From Forficula auricularia (lineage: Eukaryota; Arthropoda; Insecta; Dermaptera; Forficulidae), in contig JALMQS010000154.1 in NCBI GenBank assembly GCA_024734495.1, forward strand, positions 62,001-126,000: 64,000 nucleotides of DNA, given 5' to 3'. Each line of letters starts with the position of its first letter. The first letter of the stretch is position 1. This document shows positions 57,028 through 64,000 of the stretch, piece after piece. The notes below the pieces were generated by a model. The model worked only from the letters and a program-made list of their open reading frames with translations, did no database searches and was not told the DNA's origin. Made by a program: the position numbers and the translations under genes.

Positions 57028-57597
57028 AAACTTGTTCGTATAGATTAAAAACTAATAACTGTAAATTTTGAGAAATATCGAACATCGCGTAACCGAGCCC
57101 TAGCCCTCTAAAGTTTGAAAAAGTAGGTTTTTTCATTTTGATCCACCCTAATATTAATCGTTCTTCACAAATTACTATTTTTCATTTTTGTGCACCCTAA
57201 TATTAAATGGCCAAATTATATATTATATCGATAGAGGACGTTAATGCGAATCCAAAACATGTTTATTTATTGAAATCGGACTAAAATTGACAGTTTTTAT
57301 TATTAACCATTGAAGAGTATCCCAAGATATATTCGAATTTTAATAAAATGATATCTATAAAATATACAAAATTTTGAAATATACAAACATGATGTAACTA
57401 AAAATTTTTAGTCCGATTTCAATAAATAAACATGTTTTGGATTTATCTATAATTTGGCCATTTGGATTAATATTAGGGTGGACCAAAATAAAAAAATCTA
57501 ATTTTTCAAACTTTAGAGGGCTGGGGCTCGGTTACGCGATGTTCGATATGGATCAAAATCTATAGTTATTAGTTTTTCAACTATACGAACAAGTATC
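57028..57597. repeat. Palindrome inserted in a LINE fragment
   Basis: AACTTGTTCGTATAG, ATCGAACATCGCGTAACC, GCCCTCTAAAGTTTGAAAAA, AATCCAAAACATGTTTATTT and GAAATCGGACT on the left are mirrored on the right to 57597. Arms about 250 bp, no ORF. Confidence 0.8.
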
Positions 57598-58010
57598 CGG
57601 GTTGTCCCGTCGATTTCCACATACTTCTAAAATAAGAACCACTCTATTATTACATAGTATTATAAAGGTAGTTTTTTGATATGTTTAATTGCATATCAGA
57701 ATGGTTCATTCCTTCAAAAATTGAACTTAAGTACCAACTTGCTACCCGGGCAGTTGACTTATCCATAAAGAACAAATCCTACTGATATTTAAGTGAACGC
57801 ACATCTAAAAATTTCAATTGAATTGGATTCAATTATCATTGCAAAATTATGCACACCACCGAATGAACAGTAATTCAGCCGTCTTTCCCGCAACCTACAA
57901 CATTCATTTGATCTCACGTAACTTAGTCCCTTTTCACAATTATTCAAGGATCAATCCTGGCTTATAAGAGTTTCTAGTGCAACTTCTTCTCTTATCAATA
58001 TTATAAAAAA
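57598..58010 (+). other. Stretch right of the palindrome, possibly continued LINE remnant
   Basis: Frames with many stops (LATRAVDLSIKNKSY near 57740; SHVT near 57915). Continuity with the left LINE part is inference only. Confidence 0.25.
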
Positions 58011-58199
58011 AATATAATAATAATAATAACATAGAGACAATTTTAATCTCGCCTATTGTACCTGATGGGATTTCCAAACCACAAAACGTAAAACTATAGA
58101 AATATTCTATGAAAACGATCTATTCATCCTTATTAACGATAAATAAAAATGAATCTGATATCTCAAATATTTTTGAAAATATAAGGCCCTCGTTATGCT

Positions 58200-58250
58200 A
58201 GACCAGGGGTGTATAACTTTTTGACTTAAACGGGCCACATTTGAAGAAAA
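58200..58250 (+). repeat. hAT-like terminus (CAGGGGTGTATAACTTTTTG)
   Basis: CAGGGGTGTATAACTTTTTG followed by CGGGCCACATTTGAAG is the usual style of hAT ends; no partner found. Confidence 0.5.
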
Positions 58251-58404
58251 ATAATTGTCTAGGATCGCAGATAAAATATTATAATATAATTCTATTGATA
58301 TTTTTTATTCAAATGCTTCTAATGTTACTTTTATATTAAAACTTCACAGTAGATTTTCAGATTTCTTATTTTAGAGAAAACAAATTATCAGGCCAAATTG
58401 TTGT

Positions 58405-59042
58405 GTGTTTTCTAGTACCTACATAAAAATCTCAATGTTTTACGGAATTTTATGACTTTATATTGAGCCACGGATTGGACAGCCCTCGTTTAAATCGAAT
58501 GGGATTAAAGATACCTTAGAGGAATGATAATTTATTTTTTAAAAGGGTCAGGAATATAATAATCCCTGATCTTTTGACATGTAAGAACATGCAAAGACCT
58601 AAAAGACAAGTCCTGACAAGTTTTAGTTCAGGAGAGGAATTATCAATTAATTGTGATTGTTCTAGAAAACCCTAATTCCTTGTCTTCTTGTACTAGAATG
58701 ATATAACTATAAACTTTGTTAGTGTCGTAGCATATAAATTACTGAAACAATACATATTTTAGAAATTGAAAATATGAGAAGAAGAAGTATTTTTAAATAT
58801 ACGAAACATCATTATTTTTTTTATTTTATATAGTTGAGCTTATAATTTTGCTTTTAGTGAATTTTATTCTTGAAAAAAGCTTCACGTATTGTACAAATGT
58901 AAATTCATATTTCGAAAAACGGAATAAATATATCTCTACATATAAATCTCAACCTTTTAAGAAAGTTTATGATTTTATATTGGGCCACACTCAATGCAGT
59001 GCTGGGCCGCATGCACCACGGGTTGGACAGCCCTGTGCTAGA
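58405..59042 (-). repeat. hAT-like repeat with terminal direct repeats, copy 2 (long)
   Basis: Inverse of 6601-7050: CACGGATTGGACAGCCCT near 58470 and CACGGGTTGGACAGCCCTG near 59020 bracket CCTAAAAGACAAGTCCTGAC and TTGTGATTGTTCTAGAAAAC. It carries about 150 bp (58700-58850) missing from copy 1. Confidence 0.7.
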
Positions 59043-59740
59043 CCGACTCGCCCTTCCCTGTTTTTTTTTTTTTTTTTTTGTTTCAAGCATGCATATAAAT
59101 ATCCAAATTTAGCTATTTACTTACGAAATCAACATTTGATTATCCCCTCAACCCCCTTCATTGTCAATTCTTGAACTTCACTACTTCAGTCTTCAAACAT
59201 ATTTGCATTTTAAAAATAAAAATAATAAAAACTCTCTTCTTTCTTACTAGAGAATGGTTGTTCTGTTCTTCTAATCACGTTCATAAAATGACTTTGTCAT
59301 CCTCTTTCCTCCTCCACTTTCACTTTTATGTCACCGCTCTTTATTTCATATCAATGAATAGCCAAACACATACATTCAATATTTTCTTCTTTTTTTCAGA
59401 ATTTTTTTCTTTCACGTCACAATGTCAATTTCTCAATTCCCATTCATATAATTTCCAGTGATTCTTATTTAATTTTCTCTTTAAGTAAATACTGTAAATA
59501 TATTTCTATTTCTATACACTCACCCACTGTCAAATAGACCGTAATGATTTTTTTAAGAAATTGCTGAGAATTTTATAAACACTTCTTGACAAAAATTAAA
59601 CAAAAATTGTATCTAGTAAGTTTCTTATGCTGATTTACATGCCAGATTCCGATTTTTTAGCACAGTTCATCTGTTTCCTTTTATCTCGATTACGTGATTA
59701 TAAAGGATAATAAACATAGATGAAAACATATGATCTTAGT
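59043..59740. other. AT-rich non-coding stretch
   Basis: A T run of about 20 at 59060. The 96- and 108-codon ORFs across 58848-59461 are low-complexity F/S/T-rich and partly repeat-derived. No gene recognised. Confidence 0.5.
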
Positions 59741-59900
59741 TTGAAGGAGACAATAAAAGAGTGTGCCTTCTACTAAAATTATAAATTTTTAATTTATTTA
59801 TAACAAGACTATAGTTTCGAGAGCTTTGCCCTCTTCATCAGTCTATTTCAATTGATTTATAATTCCAGCAGAAGACACACTCTTTTATTGTCTTCTTCAA
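59741..59900 (-). repeat. Palindrome with hammerhead-like motif
   Basis: Ends TTGAAGGAGACAATAAAAGA and its mirror. Minus 59814-59841: CTGATGA-A-GAG-ggcaaag-CTC-TC-GAAAC, flanked by ATAGA and CTATAGTC, which can pair. One motif per element, between the arms. Confidence 0.8.
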
Positions 59901-59954
59901 TTTATAAAAATTCTACTATTCTCTGCAAAGAACTTTCAATTTGATCTTAGTTTT

Positions 59955-60780
59955 TACTTTACCATACAGGGTCATATGGTCAAATATTGTAATCGTGCAC
60001 GAAAAAAGTGTTTTTTACCATATTTTTTCGAAATATCTCAAAAACGGCTGAAATTATTTTGATTAAAAAAATTGAGCAAAACCATGGCATTTTGCTCTAC
60101 AAAAAAGCTTTAATAAGTGAACATTGAAAAAATTATATTTTTCGAGATAATAATTGTTTTGTCAAAATGTCTGTTAGTCTGTGCGTTACCAAATTTTTGT
60201 GGACGAGCTAGCTCAAAAACTAGTTTGAATATCGAAATCAAATTTCACACCTAGTTTTGGTCCATTGAGATTAAGAGCTGATTAGATTTTGGTGCATATC
60301 GACTCAAAATTAAGGGGGTAGATGGGGGGTCAAAAAATGACAATCTTTGCCATTTATATCAAACTCAACCAAATTTTGTATACATAATCAGTGGGACCTT
60401 AGAAGTCTAAAAATCCAAAAACTAACTTCCCAAAATGGGGGGGGGGGGTCAAAAAATGAAAATCTAGGCCCTCTTGTACCAAACTCATCCAAATTTTGTA
60501 TACATTATCAGTGGGACAACAGAAGTCTAAAAAATCAAAAACTAACCGCCCAAAAGGGGGGGAGGAGGGCGTATGGTCAAAAAATGAAAATATAGGCTTT
60601 TGTACCAAACTCAACCAAATTTTGTATACATAACCCGTGGGCCCCCAGAAGAATAAAAATAGAAAAACTAACCCCCTCCCCTACATTATTATAAATAATT
60701 TTATTAAATATTAAATATAAGTGAGGGGCCAGGTTGTATGGTAAAGTCAAGTGGATGGCCACATCAGAACACGTCAGCTT
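59955..60780 (+). mobile_element. TIR element with CTTTACCATACA ends, copy 3 (longest)
   Basis: Left TTTACTTTACCATACAGGGT, right TGTATGGTAAAGTCAAGTGG: inverted ends sharing CTTTACCATACA. Interior as at 30955 plus three tandem units at 60337-60660. No transposase. Confidence 0.8.
60337..60660 (+). repeat. Tandem array of three about 120-bp units inside the TIR element
   Basis: Each unit has CAAACTC(A)ACCAAATTTTG, TATACAT, GTGGG, AAAACTAAC and a G run, then GGTCAAAAAATGAAAAT. Two of these units, diverged, are visible at 49310-49460 in the other orientation. ORFs there are by-products of the array. Confidence 0.8.
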
Positions 60781-61490
60781 ATTTAGTTATAACTCGATTT
60801 CTAATTGAGCTAAAAACAAGCAGTGAACTGAAAATCAAAGAGGAATCTTTTTTCTATTATGAAAACAAATATTTTAGTTTTAAATACTGCTATTTCGTAT
60901 CAATGGCGTCTCAAGAATAGAATAAAATATTTTTCGGTGCTAGAATAAAAACATCTAAAAAAACTGACCTGTTGTAAAAAATCGTAAAACATCATGAAAA
61001 TCAGCCCATAAAACTACTAGGATTCATTGTTAGGTTTATGGATAAACAATTTTGTTGAGCAGTGAATCGATGGGTGCCCTGCGTTAACTTCTTAAGTATT
61101 ATCAAACGTAGTCTAAATGACATTTACTCAGTTTATCGGCGGTAAGGTGATTAAATAAGCATCAAATCATTGTATAGTTTTTGTATATATTTGAACCTTC
61201 TCCAGGACATGAAATATACATCTTATTTGTTTTATATAAAGTTAAACTTAATTTTTATTTATTGGAGAGTTAATAAAAAATAGAACCCATTCACAGGGAA
61301 AATTATGTCAACATATACATATTTTATTTTATTCTATTAAATATTTTTAAAAAAGTTAATCGTATTCAATTCAAGAAAATAATAAAATTCTAATGATCCA
61401 ACTACAGTATGGGATTTGTTTATTCATTCTGAAATAATAATCCAAAATATTATTATTAGTATTATATTGATTATTTATGTCCATCGATTA
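60781..61490. other. AT-rich non-coding stretch
   Basis: No gene or repeat recognised. Confidence 0.45.
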
Positions 61491-61842
61491 AATTAATAAA
61501 GTTGTTGTAGGGAAATAAGGACAATATCTTATGCAAATAATTTTTTTGCCAACGTTTCGTCAACTTTGTTGACTTCCTCAGAGCTTAAATAATTAACTTC
61601 CTTGCATATTTGTCATTTTATCAATATTCCTTCTTAGCAAACATATCGGGCCACTCATCAAACAGATTGAAAATGTTTCAATGTCCTGATATGTTTGCTA
61701 AGAAGGAATATTGATAAAATGATAAATATGCAAGAAAGTTAATTGTCCTGAGGAAGTCAACAAAGTTTACGAAACGTTGGAAAAAATAAAAATTATTTGC
61801 ATACGATATTGTCATTATTTCCCTACAACAACTTTATTAATT
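61491..61842. repeat. Palindrome with a hammerhead-like motif in each arm
   Basis: Ends AATTAATAAAGTTGTTGTAG and mirror; inner arms reach AGCAAACATATC / GATATGTTTGCT. Motifs minus 61551-61581 and plus 61748-61778: CTGAGGA-A-GTCAAC-aaa-GTTGAC-GAAACGTT. Outside, ATTATTAGTATTAT occurs on both sides (about 61450 and 61842), a possible target duplication. Confidence 0.85.
61551..61581 (-). other. Hammerhead-like motif (minus strand, best stem)
   Basis: CTGAGGA, one extra A, a perfect 6-bp stem GTCAAC/GTTGAC closed by AAA, then GAAACGTTGG. AACGTT at the end is self-complementary, so two molecules could pair there. Confidence 0.65.
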
Positions 61843-61909
61843 ATTAGTATTATTTGATTATCGGCGCGTCGAGTACTATGGTCATTTGCACCATCAAGTA
61901 GTAAGAATA

Positions 61910-62070
61910 ATCTCCTTAATATTTTCCGACCCCCGACACCCCATCAAGACAACCTAGAACCGTCTTCGCCGGGGCACAGCCAGGCAAGCATAAATGCATC
62001 CTGACCGATTCCATTGTGCCGGGATCCAGGCTGCCGCGGAAAGGCCTCTAGGGACGGAAAATACTACCAG
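61910..62070. repeat. GC-rich block, probable retroelement scrap
   Basis: CGGGGCACAGCCAGGCAAGC and GGATCCAGGCTGCCGCGGAA stand out from AT-rich surroundings. Looks like a fragment of a coding retroelement, but no frame is convincing. Confidence 0.35.
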
Positions 62071-64000
62071 GTTACTATCTCGAATAATAAATTATGATAA
62101 TAGAATAAACTATACAACAATAACAACAAAAAAACAAACAAATACCAGGGTGAATAAATAGAATATCACTTTCGCAGCCAAAAAATTAGGTCTAACAAAA
62201 TAAAACTATATAACAACAAATAAATAACACTTGTATACTATTAAATTAATTTTAACAAGTGTATTCGACTCAAGAACTCGAACAATTTCTCAAAACCCTC
62301 CTGGCCAGTCAACAGTCTTCCGATTGATACACCTTCTATCTTGGAATTTATCCAAAATATTCACTAGATCTCCGTCTATATTAACACAATCAAGAATATT
62401 TTTTTACTATATATTTAAGGGAAAGTACTATTATTATTTTTATTTTTTTACGTATAATAATAATACACCTCTTTCGATAAAAATCATTCAAAATCACTTC
62501 CAATGATCGTCTTAGATATCATATAATTACGTATTTAAAAAAAGGACCAAATCGTTTCCACCTGATCACTCAATCGCCAATTAATTTTTAATATATTATA
62601 TATTAATATTTTTTTCACCTTTTCCTAATATCTCTTTCACAAGGTGCCAATCAAAAAGTGAAAAGTGAAAGATGAAGTAGAAGACGAAAAAAAAATTAAA
62701 TTTCTAGCCTGGATATTATTATAGGAATTAATTGAAATTATATACAGATAAAGAGAGTGATTTATTATTATATATACAGAGATAACTCGTCAATATTTAA
62801 CTCTTATTTAGAGCGACTTATTTTATATTAATAGTGTCCTTAGGAGGTTTATTGCGAGTTTTGAAAGAGGTCTTGCTTATTTTTTTTTTTTTAGTTTTAA
62901 ATTATACTCCTTAAAGAATGGATTGGATGTTAGGCTGGAGTGGAGAGGATGATGAGTATACTTAGCACATGAGTGAGGCTGATGATTTCCGTACGTCAAT
63001 CTGGTGATTATTTTTATTATCACCTAAAAAATTCATTTGACCATCAGCTCTTTTTACAAATAACGTACTAGAGAGAGATAGTAAAAGGCTTCTGACTGTT
63101 TCACTATATAATTTAATCATCCATAAAGTGGGAATTTGTAAAGTGAAAAAAACCAAATTACCATAGAATGATCTATCAGGTGTAAAAAAAACAAAACAAA
63201 GAAAAAAAACGAAAATTATATTTTGAATTCTTCACTGTATTCATGCAAATATGATTAGAAAAATAAAAAAATAAACATATATATAAAACCTACGCGTTTT
63301 TAGATGTTTATCCGAAGAGATATTTAAAAATTCATATTTATTTCATATGATTATATCATTAGATAAAATTAAGCGACATTGAGATTATTATTTATAATAG
63401 AATCATTAAGCATTCATCACACTATGCAAGTTTTATGCATGTTTTCAGTAGTTCATTCTAGGGCCGGCTAAAATTTTCTTGCAAGTGGTGCAGCAAGTTC
63501 TGAAATCGTCTCCTTGGCTACAAGTCGATTTTCATGAAATTCATATAGTGTGATTTAGGCCTTTCGATATAGTTTTTCCATAGTTTATAAGAAAACTGTG
63601 CTGAGTCTTACTGGTATAAAGCATTTCATTACTTCTAGTTATCCCTTAAACGACAAAAAAACAACAACATATTCTATTGAAGAATCTCGAATTAAGGGTA
63701 ATTATCACTTTCACAGGTCGTTAAACCTAAGTCGCAGCAAGTAATTTAAGTTGTTTTCGGGCTGCTGTTTCCATAGAACTGAGAAATCATCCTTATTTTA
63801 GAAGTTTATTGAAATCACTCTGGATAATAAAAGAAACCATTACCTATATGAGAAATAGGTTTATGAGTAGTTATTCTCTAAGGACGAGTATTTGGTTGAC
63901 ACCCTCGCAAACTTGCATTGATTCAGAAGGGTAAAAAAGCCTTCATTTTCTATTTTTCAGTTTAAAATTGGAAAGTGATTATGCTGAACTTTAATCAACA
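62071..64000. other. AT-rich non-coding stretch to the window end
   Basis: Only short, low-complexity ORFs (for example 62231-62506 and 62962-63156 on opposite strands). CTAGGGCCGGCTAAAATTT at 63459 may be a transposon terminus. No gene recognised. Confidence 0.45.

Noticed and set aside
1..64000. CRISPR array, bacterial operon, phage or rRNA
   Set aside because: No regularly spaced repeats, no dense coding, no rRNA-like sequence; spliceosomal splice sites and metazoan transposons indicate an animal nuclear genome.

Overview
The window is AT-rich metazoan nuclear DNA, most likely from an arthropod and probably an insect. The evidence is a spliced exon of a Kruppel-like factor gene set in very long non-coding DNA, together with decayed Jockey/RTE-type LINEs, a Ty3/gypsy-type LTR element, Penelope-like (PLE) endonuclease fragments and pogo-, piggyBac- and hAT-like DNA elements. 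I cannot place the order or species from sequence alone. No bacterial-type genes, operons, CRISPR arrays or rRNA are visible, and nearly all long ORFs are chance or repeat-derived.

The one convincing host gene feature is on the minus strand at 6345-6535. It is the last coding exon of a KLF5/dar1-like transcription factor, carrying zinc fingers 2 and 3, with a clean phase-1 splice acceptor. The finger-1 exon was not found upstream on that strand, so 6536 to 64000 may largely be one intron of at least 57 kb, or may also hold unrecognised non-coding exons. Candidate exon or promoter islands lie at 30358-30490 and about 48500-48760.

The rest is a nested repeat landscape. 0.4-1.0 kb: tandemly duplicated LINE tail. 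4.2-5.7 kb: a TA-flanked palindromic MITE and a Helitron-like element. 8.6-13.2 kb: a 3.6 kb LTR retrotransposon (gag and protease remnants but no recognisable RT or integrase) inside an older inverted repeat. 15.6-16.9 kb: a PLE GIY-YIG remnant next to a pogo-like MITE. 25.7-26.5 kb: an LTR with a coding remnant. 29-30, 41.4-42.6 and 45.2-46 kb: three copies of one repeat bounded by an ACCGACTTC motif. 31, 49.5 and 60 kb: three copies of a terminal-inverted-repeat element. 33-35.3 kb: a 2.3 kb inverted-repeat composite holding a broken C2H2 zinc-finger fragment and a tRNA 3' half. 46.8-48.1 kb: a 1.27 kb palindrome. 50.8-51.3 kb: a piggyBac-like MITE. 52.4-52.7 kb: a second PLE GIY-YIG remnant. 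55.4-58 kb: two LINE fragments, one split by a palindrome.

The most interesting signal is a small RNA-like motif, CTGAnGA-n-stem-GAAAC, seen about 16 times on both strands, mostly in the arms of otherwise unrelated palindromes. It resembles the hammerhead ribozyme core with one extra nucleotide before stem II. One decayed copy lies about 150 nt downstream of a PLE GIY-YIG ORF in the same orientation, which fits the reported association of minimal hammerhead variants with PLE terminal repeats. Whether these copies cleave, and whether the palindromes are PLE terminal-repeat pairs, cannot be decided by eye.
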